Positions 37,260 through 47,443 of a stretch of DNA of 64,000 bases are shown here, one piece after another. Under the pieces are notes generated by a model. It had not been told where the DNA came from. It saw only the letters and a program-made list of their open reading frames with translations, and did no database searches. The stretch comes from Paenibacillus wynnii (GTDB taxonomy: Bacteria > Bacillota > Bacilli > Paenibacillales > Paenibacillaceae). The translations under genes were made by a program, and so were the position numbers. The DNA lies in contig NZ_JAUSTK010000020.1 in assembly GCF_030812855.1 (NCBI RefSeq), positions 1 to 64,000 on the forward strand. Reading direction: 5' to 3'. Each line of letters begins with the position of its first letter. Positions within the stretch are counted from its first letter, which is position 1.

Positions 37260-38738
37260 TTAAAGTTCGATGGTCTTTGTTGCAACATTTTTGCAAAATT
37301 CCTTGTCATGCTCCACAAATAGAATGGTTGGTGAATACTCCAGCAGTAGCTCTTCAATTTGCATGCGGGAAATAATATCAATGAAATTAAGCGGTTCATC
37401 CCAAATATGCAAATGGACCTTCTCACTGAGACTTTTTGCGATCAGTACTTTCTTCTTTTGACCTCCGCTAAAAGTTGAAATATCCTTTTCAAATTGAACT
37501 CTGGAAAAATCAAGCTTTCTAAGAATCGATTTGAAGAGACTCTCATCAATGCCGTTGTCGGCAGCAAAATCAGATAAGTTGCCCTGAAGATGGGATGTGT
37601 CCTGAGATACGTAGGATATTTCCAACTGACTATCCTTACTTAGGGTGCCTGTAAAGTTTATTTCCTCACCGCAAATTAGTTTGATAATACTTGATTTACC
37701 AGAGCCGTTTCTACCGGAAAGCGCAATTCGGTCACCTTGCTCAATTGAAAAACTAAGATCTTCACATACCCTCTTCTCAGCGTAGAAAATCGAAACCTCA
37801 TCAAGCTCAACAAGTTGGTTTTTATGATAAGCAAGCTGCGAAATCTTCAAGCTGTCGGAGCTCTCGATATTTTTAAGGAGTTTAGACTTCTCATCAATCG
37901 CAGATTGCTGCCTTTGTTCAATGGCTTTAGAGCGTTTCATCATTTTAGCAGCCTTGTGGCCAATGTATCCTTTATCCACCTTAGAGCCGGAGTTTCTTGT
38001 TCCGTTTTTTGTTTTTTCCACTTCGTGTGACCAATTGCCCGTCCGTTTAGCAGAACTTGATAATCGACTTATATCTCTTCTAAGTTTTTCGTCCTCCGCT
38101 AGTTCAAAGTTATCTTGTCTCGTCTTATTCTCCCACCAACTGGAAAAGTCACCTTTTTGAATTTCAATGTTGGTCTTATTAATTGAGAGAATATGGTCTA
38201 CACAGTTATCTAGAAATGATCTGTCGTGAGACACCAGAATAAACCCACTTTTGGAATTGAGATATTGACTGACTAGTTTTCTTGCCTCCATGTCAAGGTG
38301 ATTCGTTGGTTCATCAATTAACAGGAAACTATTTTCCTTAAGAAATAATGCAGCCAGTAATACTTTTGTTTGCTCACCGTTCGACAGCGAATTAAATGAC
38401 CGATATAAAACATCTTCGGAAACCTTCAGCAATGAAAGCTCACGTACTAATTCCCAGTGAATATAGTCTGGATATATTTGGTTAATTACATCAAGGGTAT
38501 TATATTCCTTGTTTTCAATGTGGAAAGGAAAATACTCAAAGCTCACTTTAGCAGAAATATTTCCGCTGTATTCATATTTACCAAGCAACAAGTTGAGAAA
38601 GGTGGTCTTCCCTCTACCGTTTCTTCCCGTAAATCCTAATTTCCAATCTGTATCCATTTGAAAACTTACGTTCTCAAATATGTTATCGTAACTGCCATCA
38701 TAGGCATACGTAAGGTTTGTAACATTTATTAATGACAT
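37260..38738 (-). CDS. ABC-F ribosomal protection protein, Lsa/Vga-like
   Basis: A 492-aa protein with two ABC domains and no membrane part. Domain 1 has Walker A GRNGRGKTT, signature LSNGEQTKVLLA and Walker B LLIDEPTNHLD; domain 2 has GRNGSGKSS, FSGGQKKKVLIA and IWDEPLNFID. The linker between (about 185-290) is rich in charged residues, as in ABC-F proteins that reach into the peptidyl-transferase centre. Such proteins dislodge lincosamides, streptogramin A and pleuromutilins. GGAGGAG precedes the ATG. The leader carries an attenuator, so drug-induced read-through is likely. Confidence 0.9.
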   Translation of the reverse strand: MSLINVTNLTYAYDGSYDNIFENVSFQMDTDWKLGFTGRNGRGKTTFLNLLLGKYEYSGNISAKVSFEYFPFHIENKEYNTLDVINQIYPDYIHWELVRELSLLKVSEDVLYRSFNSLSNGEQTKVLLAALFLKENSFLLIDEPTNHLDMEARKLVSQYLNSKSGFILVSHDRSFLDNCVDHILSINKTNIEIQKGDFSSWWENKTRQDNFELAEDEKLRRDISRLSSSAKRTGNWSHEVEKTKNGTRNSGSKVDKGYIGHKAAKMMKRSKAIEQRQQSAIDEKSKLLKNIESSDSLKISQLAYHKNQLVELDEVSIFYAEKRVCEDLSFSIEQGDRIALSGRNGSGKSSIIKLICGEEINFTGTLSKDSQLEISYVSQDTSHLQGNLSDFAADNGIDESLFKSILRKLDFSRVQFEKDISTFSGGQKKKVLIAKSLSEKVHLHIWDEPLNFIDIISRMQIEELLLEYSPTILFVEHDKEFCKNVATKTIEL

Positions 38739-38770
38739 ATTGATCTCCTCCTGTATTTACAAATATAAAA

Positions 38771-38799
38771 AGCCACAAGAAAGTTACTTTCTTGTGGCT
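38771..38799 (-). promoter_or_regulatory. Transcription attenuator in the ABC-F leader
   Basis: On the minus strand GCCACAAGAAAG-TAA-CTTTCTTGTGGC (perfect 12-bp stem, 13 with flanks) is followed by TTTTTATATTT, 33 bases before the ABC-F start. An upstream copy of CAAGAAAG (38880-38873, minus) can pair with the 3' arm and would form an antiterminator. A second hairpin with a T-rich tail, AGCGG-N7-CCGCT, lies at 38914-38898. The gap 38739-39071 holds only this leader. Confidence 0.8.
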
Positions 38800-38856
38800 C
38801 AAATAAATACAGCAAATCGAACCCACGATGGAGTTAGATAAGGATATATCTTTGAG

Positions 38857-38883
38857 TTAAAAAGAATAGTAGCTTTCTTGCAT
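38857..38883 (-). CDS. Candidate eight-residue leader peptide
   Basis: ATG to TAA encodes MQESYYSF. It overlaps the CAAGAAAG segment that competes with the attenuator, so a ribosome stalled here by drug would change the folding. No ribosome site is visible ahead of the ATG, which weakens the case. Confidence 0.35.
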   Translation of the reverse strand: MQESYYSF

Positions 38884-39071
38884 AAAAATAATAAAACAGC
38901 GGTCTACATCCGCTTCGGCATGTTTTTATTATTTTTACTAATCCGCAAGAAATCCTACATTATCCTTTTCAACCCCAATCCTTTAAGTAAAGTCAGCTTA
39001 TCATACCCATATGTTATTTTCAACAACGGGCACTTATTGCAATATGTTAATTCATTTCCCAACACATTCTT

Positions 39072-41405
39072 TTACCGTACCGGCTCTGTAACCTCTGGAT
39101 CAAAATCCGCAACGATCAGCATATCCATATGACGGGCATGCCTGAGCAAATAATGGACGAAGCTTTCTTTGAACAAAGTACGCCAAAGTGGTTTCCGTGA
39201 CTGCCCGATGATAAGCTGTGTCGCCTGTACTTCGTTCATCCTATTTAATAAATGCTGATGTATATTAGTGCTGCTGACTGCCTCAGTCACCTCAATTTTC
39301 CCGCCAAGCCGTTCCGATAAATGCCGAAGCACGTCCAGCCGTTTCTGCTCCTCATGCGTTCGTGCCACGCCGCAATGCACATAATGCACGTACCATTCTG
39401 CTTTCAAGCGGTGTGCTATGCGGAATCCGCGTCGTATCAGACGTTCCGCACGCGGTCCCATGTCCACACAGACGAAAATCACCTCACGCCTGCTCCACGA
39501 TCCCCGTAAGGAAGTATCCCGATTCCATGCCTCCAGCCGTTCATCTACATCATCCGCAATTTCGCGGAGGGCCAGTTCCCGTAGTGCAATCAAATTACCA
39601 ATCTTAAAAAAGGATTCCAGCGCCTGGTTCACTTTCTCGGACGCGTAAATTTTTCCTTCCCGCATCCGCTCCTGCAGCATTTGCGGTGTTACGTCGATTA
39701 GTTCTACCTCGCTTGCCATTCTCAAAATGGCATCCGGCACGGTTTCCCGAACCCGTACACCGGTTAACTGTGCTACCGCGTCGTTTAAGCTTTCCAGATG
39801 CTGTACATTCACGGTTGTAATGACGGAAATGCCGTTTTCCAATAGACGGACAACATCTTCATATCTTTTTCTAGTCTGACTGCCGGGTACGTTGGTGTGC
39901 GCCAATTCATCAACCAACACAACCTCTGGGTGCCGGGAAATAATTGCATCTGTATCCATTTCTTCCAGTTGCGTTGACTGATATTGAATCCTGGCACGAG
40001 GGATAATTGTTAAATCGCCTATTTGCTCCCTTGTTTCCTTTCTACCGTGGGTTTCGAGGAGACCGATAACAATATCGATTCCTCTGTTTAATAGTAGGTT
40101 ACCTTCCTGCAGCATTTTGAAAGTTTTCCCCACTCCGGGCGCTGCACCGATATATACTTTAAAGGTTCCGTGGCGAATCCTTTCAATTTTCTCCTCCATC
40201 TCTTGACTGGTCAACCGATGAAAAGGCTCTTCTGACTCTTTCACACTCGGTTTTATGGGTAAAATCCGCTCCCCTTCCTGCTCTGCGCGGTCCGCCATCA
40301 GAAACACATCAATATTTCGTGTTTTTCGCAGTACGCGGTTTGCGATGGAGCCCTGCCACTTCTCTTGCCAACGGCTCTTATTGGAGTGCCCCATTACGAT
40401 TCGGGTCACATTGTTTTGAGTCGCAAAACGCACCAATAGAGAAGGAAGCTGACGTAGATGGGTCAGATGAAGCTCTCCAAACTTGGCATCCACTCGATCT
40501 ACTAGCTTCACTATAGAACGCTTGAAGGACTGCTGTTCCTTCGTCAACGGCCGATTTGGGATGACAAACGTCACTACAATTAGATCACCACCCAGCCGCT
40601 TAGCGATTTGTTGGCCTCTTCTAACATAGAGTGAACCGTTCCAATGGTATTGCGTGGATACCAATATCCGCTCAGTGGCACCGGAAGGACCGATGAGTCC
40701 CTGATCTTCCCGATGTTTTTCAAGTGAATCGTTGACACCTTCAGCCACTAAACGCAGGGACAGTTCACGAAGTACCCCTAGATTTCCTCGTCGGGACAAT
40801 GCAGGATGCGTCTCACCACCCAAAACGCCTTCCTCTATTCGCTTCAGTATGGTTTCCGGGGATACATCGATTAGGCGAACTTCATCCGCAAATTCTAGCG
40901 TATTCAAAGGTACCGTTTCTTCTGCCCGAATTCCCGTCATTTGAAAAATGATCTCTCCTACTCCTGCCAACTCGTAAACATTGATGGTCGTAATCACACT
41001 GATGCCGTTATCCATCAAATAACGGATATCTTCCAGACGCGTTGGAAAGCGGGCACCTATGCGATTGCGATGAGCCAGACCATCTACCAACAGGACCTCT
41101 GGATTCCGTTCCAGTAGCGCTTCCAGAGGGAGGTCTTTCTGCTCCTTGCCATCTTTCCACCAATGGATGCTGGGAACACGTTCAAGATTCTCGAGCTGCT
41201 GAACGGTTTCCACTCGTTGCATGGTCGAAACGGCACTGATTACTACATCTATCCCTTGCTGCTTTAAATGCTTGCCTTCTTCCAGCATATTGTATGTTTT
41301 TCCCGACCCGCTCACGGACCCGATAATGATCTTTAGCCTTCCCCGATGCAGTTGATATATGGAATACAAGATTTCTTCCGGGGTTTTTCGTTTATACGGC
41401 GCCAT
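39072..41405 (-). CDS. Kinase-less, tandem-duplicated KdpD sensor domain protein
   Basis: A 777-aa protein made of two consecutive copies of the KdpD N-terminal unit (KdpD ATP-binding plus Usp domain) without membrane helices or kinase. The first Walker A reads GSVSGSGKT and its Walker B VDGLAH has Gly for the usual Glu; the second copy has GAAPGVGKT and VDELAH, intact. Single-copy short KdpD proteins are known in some bacteria; a fused double copy is unusual. It is the last gene after kdpC in the kdp operon and probably binds ATP and a signal such as c-di-AMP, which is inferred from known KdpD Usp domains. AAAGGAGG precedes the ATG. Confidence 0.85.
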   Translation of the reverse strand: MAPYKRKTPEEILYSIYQLHRGRLKIIIGSVSGSGKTYNMLEEGKHLKQQGIDVVISAVSTMQRVETVQQLENLERVPSIHWWKDGKEQKDLPLEALLERNPEVLLVDGLAHRNRIGARFPTRLEDIRYLMDNGISVITTINVYELAGVGEIIFQMTGIRAEETVPLNTLEFADEVRLIDVSPETILKRIEEGVLGGETHPALSRRGNLGVLRELSLRLVAEGVNDSLEKHREDQGLIGPSGATERILVSTQYHWNGSLYVRRGQQIAKRLGGDLIVVTFVIPNRPLTKEQQSFKRSIVKLVDRVDAKFGELHLTHLRQLPSLLVRFATQNNVTRIVMGHSNKSRWQEKWQGSIANRVLRKTRNIDVFLMADRAEQEGERILPIKPSVKESEEPFHRLTSQEMEEKIERIRHGTFKVYIGAAPGVGKTFKMLQEGNLLLNRGIDIVIGLLETHGRKETREQIGDLTIIPRARIQYQSTQLEEMDTDAIISRHPEVVLVDELAHTNVPGSQTRKRYEDVVRLLENGISVITTVNVQHLESLNDAVAQLTGVRVRETVPDAILRMASEVELIDVTPQMLQERMREGKIYASEKVNQALESFFKIGNLIALRELALREIADDVDERLEAWNRDTSLRGSWSRREVIFVCVDMGPRAERLIRRGFRIAHRLKAEWYVHYVHCGVARTHEEQKRLDVLRHLSERLGGKIEVTEAVSSTNIHQHLLNRMNEVQATQLIIGQSRKPLWRTLFKESFVHYLLRHARHMDMLIVADFDPEVTEPVR

Positions 41406-41449
41406 TCTTTAACCTCCTTTCACCATTTACTTGAATCCTATCGAAAACT

Positions 41450-41478
41450 ACCCTGTCCGCAATCAACGCAGACAGGGT
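41450..41478 (-). terminator. Hairpin between kdpC and the duplicated kdpD gene
   Basis: ACCCTGTC and GACAGGGT form an 8-bp inverted repeat with a 13-base loop; on the minus strand it is followed by AGTTTTCG. It may partly stop transcription so less of the last gene is made. Confidence 0.5.
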
Positions 41479-41487
41479 ACAAGCTTG

Positions 41488-42108
41488 CTATTTCGCCGGT
41501 ATTTCCGATAAAGCCATATTCAGCTTCAACACATTGACACGTTCCTCACCAAACAACCCAAGATCGCGGCCTTCGGTATATTTTCCCACCAAGTCTTCCA
41601 GTTCATTGGCTGGGATACCGGTCAGGCTGCTGATTCTTGGAACCTGCACCATTGCCGCAACGGGAGAGATATGCGGGTCCAGTCCGGAACCTGAATTGGT
41701 AATCAGATCAACCGGTAGTTTATTCAAAGGCACTTCCGGATTATCCAACTGCCACTGGGTAATGAAATCTTTCGTCCGCTGCTGCATATCCGGGTTAGAT
41801 GGTCCGTAGTTGTTGGAGCCTGAAGCCTCAGCTTTATAATCAATACTCGATACCCTGCTATGGAAAAGCGCCGGATCTGTAAAGTTCTGGCCGATCAATT
41901 CTGAGCCTATAACCACTCCGGCATCATTTTTGAGCAAACTGCCATTCGCCTGTGACGGCATAACTACCTGGGCAATCGCTGTAGAAGCCAAGGGATAAAT
42001 AATCCCGCAGAGCACTATAAAGACCAAACTGAGCCGCGCCACCATTAAGAAATAGGAACTTGTGGACATGGATTGCTGTTCTTCTTCCGTTTCGATAGAG
42101 TTCACCAT
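41488..42108 (-). CDS. kdpC: Potassium-transporting ATPase subunit KdpC
   Basis: A 206-aa single-span membrane subunit of the KdpFABC K+ pump. The N-terminal helix is at about 20-45 ([26 protein letters not shown]). [21 protein letters not shown] and [10 protein letters not shown] are family signatures, and [20 protein letters not shown] is the typical C-terminal core. It follows kdpB by 38 bases. Confidence 0.95.
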   Translation of the reverse strand: MVNSIETEEEQQSMSTSSYFLMVARLSLVFIVLCGIIYPLASTAIAQVVMPSQANGSLLKNDAGVVIGSELIGQNFTDPALFHSRVSSIDYKAEASGSNNYGPSNPDMQQRTKDFITQWQLDNPEVPLNKLPVDLITNSGSGLDPHISPVAAMVQVPRISSLTGIPANELEDLVGKYTEGRDLGLFGEERVNVLKLNMALSEIPAK

Positions 42109-42146
42109 AATACTGTCATCCTTTCATGCCTATAGTCAATATAGCG

Positions 42147-44180
42147 TTATATCCATATACTTACGATCATATCGATGAGCTTAATACCTACGAACGGAAC
42201 AACTACTCCACCTAGACCGTAAATAAAAAGATTACGTGCGAGCAGCTTAGTGGAACTCATCGGCTTATAAGACACGCCTCGCATGGCCAGCGGAATAAGC
42301 AGAGGTATAATGATCGCATTGAAGATCAGTGCCGATATAATAGCTGAGCTCGGGGAGCCGAGCCCCATTACATTAAGAACCTCCATCTCCGGTATCGCCA
42401 GGGTGAACATTGCTGGAATAATCGCAAAGTATTTGGCGATGTCATTCGCGATACTGAAGGTGGTCAAAGCGCCCCGCGTCATCAGCAACTGCTTCCCGAT
42501 CGCAACCACTTCAATAATCTTCGAGGGATCAGAATCCAAATCGACCATATTCGCCGCTTCTTTGGCAGCGGTCGTCCCGCTGTTCATTGCCAGCCCAACA
42601 TCGGCCTGCGCCAGCGCGGGGGCATCATTGGTGCCGTCTCCGGTCATAGCAACCAGCTTACCTTCGTTTTGCTCGCGGCGGATCACTTCAATTTTATCCT
42701 CAGGTGTACTCTCGGCAATGAAATCATCTACTCCGGCCTCGCGGGCAATGGTTGCGGCGGTCAGCGGATTGTCGCCTGTGCACATAATGGTCTTGATTCC
42801 CATCTGACGCAGCTCGTCAAAGCGTTCCTTCATGCCGGGCTTAACGATGTCCTTCAAATAGATGAGTCCATAGATCATATTGTCTACTGCTACCGCAAGC
42901 GGGGTTCCACCCAGTCGGGCAATAGCATCGGAGCTGCTGTCGAGATCAACGGGAATCTGCCCGCCATTCGACACCACCCATTTCTTCACGGAATCCACCG
43001 CTCCCTTGCGCACTCTGCGCCCATCGCGTAGATCGATTCCGCTCATTCGTGTCTGCGCCTTGAATTCCACGAACTCACCGCCATCACCAAGGCTGCGATC
43101 GTAGCTGCGGTCAAGCTTCTTGGCCAGCTCAAGAACGGATCGACCTTCAGGTGTCTCATCCTTCAGTGAACTGATCGCTGCCCATGCCGTTAGCTCGACC
43201 TCAGGCACGTTTCCAACCGGTACGAATTCACTTGCCATTCGGTTCCCGAAGGTAATTGTACCCGTCTTATCCAAGATCATCGTGTTGATGTCCCCGGCAG
43301 CCTCGACTGCCTTACCGGACATGGCTAACACATTAAACTGCGTGACACGGTCCATACCCGCAATACCAATGGCTGAGAGTAATCCGCCAATCGTTGTAGG
43401 AATCAGGCAGACGAGCAGGGCAATCATTACGGGAATACTAAGCTCGATGCCCAGGAAGCCGGCAATCGGCCGTAGTGTAACCACTACAATCAGGAAAATA
43501 ATCGTCAAGCTGATCAGAAGCGTACTCAGCGCGATCTCATTTGGTGTCTTCTGGCGTTTTGCCCCTTCCACCAGGGAGATCATCCGATCCAGAAATGATT
43601 CACCCGGATCACTTGTAATCCGTACTTTGATCTGGTCACTGACCACACGTGTGCCGCCCGTGACCGAGCCGAAGTCGCCTCCAGCCTCCTTAATGACTGG
43701 TGCAGACTCTCCGGTAATCGCCGACTCATCCACGGAAGCCAATCCTTCAATCACCTCGCCATCGCCTGGGATCAATTCCCCTTGGCTGACGATCACTACA
43801 TCACCCTTGCGCAGTTCGGAGGAAGAAACGATTTTAACCGTTATTCCTACTAACTTATTGGCGCTAATATCTTGTTTCGTCTTCTTTAGCGAATCTGCCT
43901 GAGCTTTGCCGCGTCCTTCGGCCAGAGCTTCAGCGAAGTTAGCGAACAGCACGGTAAACAGCAGGATGAAGAACACCGTTATATTGAAGCCTACCGATTT
44001 CTCCGCATTAAAGTAACCGGGAGCCAGCACCATTAGCAAGACAATAATCGTCCCGATCTCAACTACGAACATTACCGGATTCTTCATAAGCGTGACCGGG
44101 TTAAGCTTCTTAATGCTATCCTTTACGGCGCCTAGGAGTATCGGTCCCGTCAGTAGCTTTTTTCTTGTTACAGTACTCAT
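42147..44180 (-). CDS. kdpB: Potassium-transporting P-type ATPase subunit KdpB
   Basis: A 677-aa P-type ATPase. The phosphorylated Asp is D304 in [19 protein letters not shown] (A domain), [25 protein letters not shown] (P domain) and the KdpB-type helix pattern are complete. It energises K+ uptake by KdpA. The start follows GAGGGAG. Gap to kdpA is 16 bases. Confidence 0.97.
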   Translation of the reverse strand: MSTVTRKKLLTGPILLGAVKDSIKKLNPVTLMKNPVMFVVEIGTIIVLLMVLAPGYFNAEKSVGFNITVFFILLFTVLFANFAEALAEGRGKAQADSLKKTKQDISANKLVGITVKIVSSSELRKGDVVIVSQGELIPGDGEVIEGLASVDESAITGESAPVIKEAGGDFGSVTGGTRVVSDQIKVRITSDPGESFLDRMISLVEGAKRQKTPNEIALSTLLISLTIIFLIVVVTLRPIAGFLGIELSIPVMIALLVCLIPTTIGGLLSAIGIAGMDRVTQFNVLAMSGKAVEAAGDINTMILDKTGTITFGNRMASEFVPVGNVPEVELTAWAAISSLKDETPEGRSVLELAKKLDRSYDRSLGDGGEFVEFKAQTRMSGIDLRDGRRVRKGAVDSVKKWVVSNGGQIPVDLDSSSDAIARLGGTPLAVAVDNMIYGLIYLKDIVKPGMKERFDELRQMGIKTIMCTGDNPLTAATIAREAGVDDFIAESTPEDKIEVIRREQNEGKLVAMTGDGTNDAPALAQADVGLAMNSGTTAAKEAANMVDLDSDPSKIIEVVAIGKQLLMTRGALTTFSIANDIAKYFAIIPAMFTLAIPEMEVLNVMGLGSPSSAIISALIFNAIIIPLLIPLAMRGVSYKPMSSTKLLARNLFIYGLGGVVVPFVGIKLIDMIVSIWI

Positions 44181-44196
44181 CTTGTTCTCCCTCTTC

Positions 44197-45873
44197 CTAC
44201 CGTAAGGTCAAATATTCTGCAATCGGACCGAGCACAATGACCGGCAGAAAGGTCAGTGCACCAATAATCAGCACCGTGCCAATCAAAATGCCAGTGAACA
44301 GACCGTTGTCTGTGCGGAACGTGCCAATGGTCTCAGGAACCGGCTTCTTCTGAACCAGAGAACCGGCTACGGCCAACATTGCGATAATAGAGACGTAACG
44401 TCCCAGCAACATGACAACCCCGGTTGTAATATTCCAGAAGGTAGTATTATCCGCCAGTCCTTCAAAGCCCGAGCCGTTATTGGCAGCGGAAGAGACGTAT
44501 TCGTATAACACCTGTGTCATCCCGTGGAATCCGGGATTGCTGATAGATCCTTTGCCCAAGTCCGTCAAGAATGCTCCCGCAGTGGGGACAAGAATAATCA
44601 AAGGATGAATTAGGATCGCTATTGCTATCAGCTTCATCTCCTTGGCCTCTATCTTACGTCCGAGGAACTCCGGTGTCCTACCGACCATCAGACCGCACAG
44701 GAATACACCCATTATGGCGTACATCAGCATGTTGACCAGTCCGACACCCTTGCCTCCGAATACATTGTTCAGCATCATCAACGTCAGCGGGGTGATGCTT
44801 CCCAGCGGCGTCAGCGTGTCATGCATATTATTGACCGTACCTGTGGTTGCTGCAGTAGTAACGGTAGTGAAGAGCGAAGACTGCGGAATCCCGAAGCGAA
44901 CCTCTTTTCCTTCCATACTGCCTTGTGAAGCGTCAATCCCCATAGCATTGATTGCGGGATTGCCTTTGCTTTCAGCGTAATAATTTAGACTTAGAAACAG
45001 TACAAACAAGGTCATCATGGCCGTGAAGATCATCCAGCCTTGGCGTTTGTTTTTGGCAAACAGTCCATACATATAGGGGAGAGCCGCAGGTAGCATCCAC
45101 ATCGAGAGAATTTCCAGCACGTTCGTAAGCGGACTCGGATTCTCAAAAGGATGGGCCGAATTCGCCCCGAAGAACCCCCCGCCGTTTGTCCCAAGATGCT
45201 TGATTGATTCGAGCGAAGCAACCGGTCCAATCGCAATCTGCTGGGTCTGTCCTTCAAGGGTGGTCACCTCAAGCGTAGGCTTCAAAGTCTGTGGTACCTG
45301 TAGGGCTACCATGACCAGAGTAAGCATTAACGCCAGCGGAATGAATATACGTGTGATGGCTTTGACGAAATCCTCGAAGAAGTTGCCCACCGAAGCGCGG
45401 CCAGTGATCCCTCTAACAAAAGCAACAGCCACGGAAAAACCGCTCGCCGCTGAGGTGAACATCAGCATGGTCATTACAGCCATCTGGGAGAAATAGGAAA
45501 CCCCGGTTTCCCCGCTGTAATGCTGCAGATTTGTATTGGTTATAAAACTGATTACGGTATTGAACGTCAGCGTCTGCTCCATGTTCCCGATTCCGTTCGG
45601 GTTCAGCGGGAGGCCTTCTTGCAGCCGCAGAAAGATATAACTGAAGGCTACCAGTACGATATTGGTCAAGATAAAGCTGAGCGCATATCTCTTCCAGGAC
45701 ATTCCCCTCCTAGCTCTGAGCCCAATCAGTCGATAAATCCCTCTTTCCGTGGCTCCAAACCATCGGTCAGTGAAGTTGGATTCATTCGAGAATACATGAT
45801 ATAGATAAGTTCCTACCGGTTTTACAAGCAGCAGCAGAACAACTATAACAACAACGATTTGCAAAATGCCCAT
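44197..45873 (-). CDS. kdpA: Potassium-transporting ATPase subunit KdpA
   Basis: A 558-aa channel-like membrane subunit that binds K+. The four pore loops are visible, for example around [10 protein letters not shown] and [18 protein letters not shown]. The length is normal. AGGAGGG lies before the ATG. It follows kdpF by 58 bases in the order kdpF-A-B-C. Confidence 0.97.
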   Translation of the reverse strand: MGILQIVVVIVVLLLLVKPVGTYLYHVFSNESNFTDRWFGATERGIYRLIGLRARRGMSWKRYALSFILTNIVLVAFSYIFLRLQEGLPLNPNGIGNMEQTLTFNTVISFITNTNLQHYSGETGVSYFSQMAVMTMLMFTSAASGFSVAVAFVRGITGRASVGNFFEDFVKAITRIFIPLALMLTLVMVALQVPQTLKPTLEVTTLEGQTQQIAIGPVASLESIKHLGTNGGGFFGANSAHPFENPSPLTNVLEILSMWMLPAALPYMYGLFAKNKRQGWMIFTAMMTLFVLFLSLNYYAESKGNPAINAMGIDASQGSMEGKEVRFGIPQSSLFTTVTTAATTGTVNNMHDTLTPLGSITPLTLMMLNNVFGGKGVGLVNMLMYAIMGVFLCGLMVGRTPEFLGRKIEAKEMKLIAIAILIHPLIILVPTAGAFLTDLGKGSISNPGFHGMTQVLYEYVSSAANNGSGFEGLADNTTFWNITTGVVMLLGRYVSIIAMLAVAGSLVQKKPVPETIGTFRTDNGLFTGILIGTVLIIGALTFLPVIVLGPIAEYLTLR

Positions 45874-45931
45874 AAATGCCCTCCTTAATCATTTCTTTCT
45901 TTTCTTTTCTCTCTTTTTTCAATTCATGACA

Positions 45932-46009
45932 TTAAAATTTCTCCGGGTGAATTAATGCATATACCAGATACACAAACAACAGCAGGGTAACAGCCATTAT
46001 CAGAATCAC
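45932..46009 (-). CDS. kdpF: KdpF, 25-residue membrane peptide
   Basis: A short frame starting with GTG encodes one hydrophobic helix (ILIMAVTLLLFVYLVYALI) ending HPEKF, the usual KdpF pattern. GGGGAGGA lies about seven bases before the start. It is the first gene of the kdpFABC operon and stabilises the pump. It falls below normal gene-size limits. Confidence 0.85.
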   Translation of the reverse strand: MILIMAVTLLLFVYLVYALIHPEKF

Positions 46010-46128
46010 AGCTCATTCCTCCCCTTATCCTCAACTACTCCAGCCCACATATACACATCCATCATTACCTTTGCCACTCCCTCTACTATCTATACTGCGC
46101 CTCTATATCTATTTTCCACTTCCGATTC

Positions 46129-46195
46129 AGCGTATCACTTCAGCCATTAGGTCAGGGTTAGAGTTTTCATGAGAGAATTAAGATTACATTAAGAT
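46129..46195 (-). promoter_or_regulatory. KdpE-type direct-repeat box and promoter of kdpFABC
   Basis: ATTAAGAT at 46177-46184 and 46188-46195 are direct repeats 11 bases apart, the layout of OmpR/PhoB-family response regulators. On the minus strand TGATACGCT (46137-46129) follows at the same distance as TGATATACT after the box at 50246, so it probably holds the -10 region. The same arrangement occurs at 46557-46624. Confidence 0.65.
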
Positions 46196-46519
46196 TCAGC
46201 TATATACATCTTCACCCAGCACCTTATTTACAGCCTTTATAAAGGCACTATAGCCTCCATCTTTTTGAGTTCTGTGAGGAAGCGCTAGTGATAGAATTTT
46301 CTCCATACCTTTATCATCAATATCGTAACAGTTTGAAAGAATGCCTCTGACATCATTGGAAGGTGCTCCCTGAGCAAATTCTTCGGCGGCTTTATAAACG
46401 TTATCGTCCTCATATAAACCTGCCCTTTGTAAATAGGTGTTGTCGTATATTTTTTTAATGGCATACAGCAGCACCAGCATGATTGAGATAAGTCCGACAT
46501 TTCTTAATAATTCATCCAT
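46196..46519 (-). CDS. Small membrane-anchored protein inside the kdp locus
   Basis: A 107-aa protein with one N-terminal helix (about 8-25, VGLISIMLVLLYAIKKIY) and a soluble C-terminal part (about 40-107). I do not recognise the family. It sits between kdpDE and kdpFABC, with its own copy of the KdpE box and promoter upstream and another downstream driving kdpF. Co-regulation with K+ uptake is therefore likely; a regulatory or accessory role in the pump is a guess. AGAGG precedes the ATG. Confidence 0.7.
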   Translation of the reverse strand: MDELLRNVGLISIMLVLLYAIKKIYDNTYLQRAGLYEDDNVYKAAEEFAQGAPSNDVRGILSNCYDIDDKGMEKILSLALPHRTQKDGGYSAFIKAVNKVLGEDVYS

Positions 46520-46556
46520 ATAAAAGACCTCTTTCCCCTGTACTTTACTTCTGCTT

Positions 46557-46624
46557 TAGCGTATCACTCCCGCCATTAGCTCAGGATTAGAGTTTTCTTG
46601 ATAGAGTAAAGATTATATTAAGAT
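46557..46624 (-). promoter_or_regulatory. KdpE-type box and promoter of the small membrane protein
   Basis: GTAAAGAT (46606-46613) and ATTAAGAT (46617-46624) are direct repeats 11 bases apart. The stretch from here to the -10-like TGATACGCT is nearly the same as the kdpF promoter region at 46129-46195, so one is probably a duplicate of the other. Confidence 0.6.
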
Positions 46625-46653
46625 GATTTTTCTCACCGTTTGTTTTTAAAACT

Positions 46654-46692
46654 AAAATAAACCATACTCTTTAAGAGCATGGTTTATTTTAC
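46654..46692 (-). terminator. Terminator after kdpE
   Basis: AAATAAACCAT and ATGGTTTATTT form a long stem with CTCTTTAAGAG as upper stem. T-rich tails are present on both sides. It lies 35 bases past the kdpE stop and separates kdpDE from the small membrane protein gene. Confidence 0.8.
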
Positions 46693-46726
46693 AATTCTTG
46701 TATTTAATTACTGCATAAATAAGGTA

Positions 46727-47443
46727 TTAATTAACTTTGATTTCGTCTCCAACCTGTAGCATCCGATAGCCAACTCCGATATGTGTTTGAATATACTTTG
46801 GCTTCGAGGGCGTTTTTTCTATTTTTTTCCTCAAAGTTGCCATAAAAACACGCAAGGCAGGTATGTCATACGTATAATGACCCCATATTTCATGTAGGAT
46901 GTAGTTATGAGTCAATACTTTTCCTACATTCTTTGCCAGCAGGCCTAAAAGCTTATATTCAATTGGAGTCAGGTGAATCTCTTCTTCATCCAGCCATACG
47001 CAACCCGCCGCATAATCAATTTTTAAATTTCCGTTGGTGAAAAGGGAAGCATCCTTCAGCAGCTTATCACTATCATATCGGATTCGCCGCAAAGTAACCC
47101 GGAGCCTTGCCAGCAATTCTTCCACGCTGAAGGGTTTGGTCAGATAATCGTCTGCGCCTGCATCAAGCGCCTGAATTTTGTCTCGATCTTCACTGCGTGC
47201 GCTGACCACGATAATAGGAACATTGGACCAAGTCCGTACTTTTTTGATGATGTCCACACCATCCATATCCGGAAGCCCCAAATCCAGAATGATAATATCC
47301 GGCTGTTTGGAAACCGCCTCTAAAATCGAGGACTCTCCTGTTTCAGCCGTATGATATTTATAACCCTGTGTCTCTAGTGTTGTGGTTATCAATTTACGGA
47401 TGGGCTTGTCATCTTCTACAACAAGAATCAAAGGCTTATTCAT
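46727..47443 (-). CDS. kdpE: Response regulator KdpE
   Basis: A 238-aa OmpR-type regulator. The receiver has DD at 11-12 and phosphoacceptor Asp54 in ILDLGLPDMDG, and Lys103 in TKPFSVEEL. The winged helix at about 130-230 (IHLTPIEYKLLGLLAKNVGKVLTHNYILHEIWG) binds DNA. It overlaps kdpD by 8 bases. It most likely binds the three 11-bp-spaced direct repeats at 46177, 46606 and 50246, which fit the family's binding mode. Confidence 0.93.
   Translation of the reverse strand: MNKPLILVVEDDKPIRKLITTTLETQGYKYHTAETGESSILEAVSKQPDIIILDLGLPDMDGVDIIKKVRTWSNVPIIVVSARSEDRDKIQALDAGADDYLTKPFSVEELLARLRVTLRRIRYDSDKLLKDASLFTNGNLKIDYAAGCVWLDEEEIHLTPIEYKLLGLLAKNVGKVLTHNYILHEIWGHYTYDIPALRVFMATLRKKIEKTPSKPKYIQTHIGVGYRMLQVGDEIKVN

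Noticed and set aside
39072..41405. Fusion artefact of two adjacent KdpD-N genes
   Set aside because: The reading frame is continuous for 777 codons with no internal ribosome site or stop near the domain join, so a true fused gene is more likely than a sequencing error.
43120..43902. Long open frame on the plus strand inside kdpB
   Set aside because: It is antisense to a complete, motif-rich KdpB gene; no ribosome site and composition typical of shadow frames in this codon phase.
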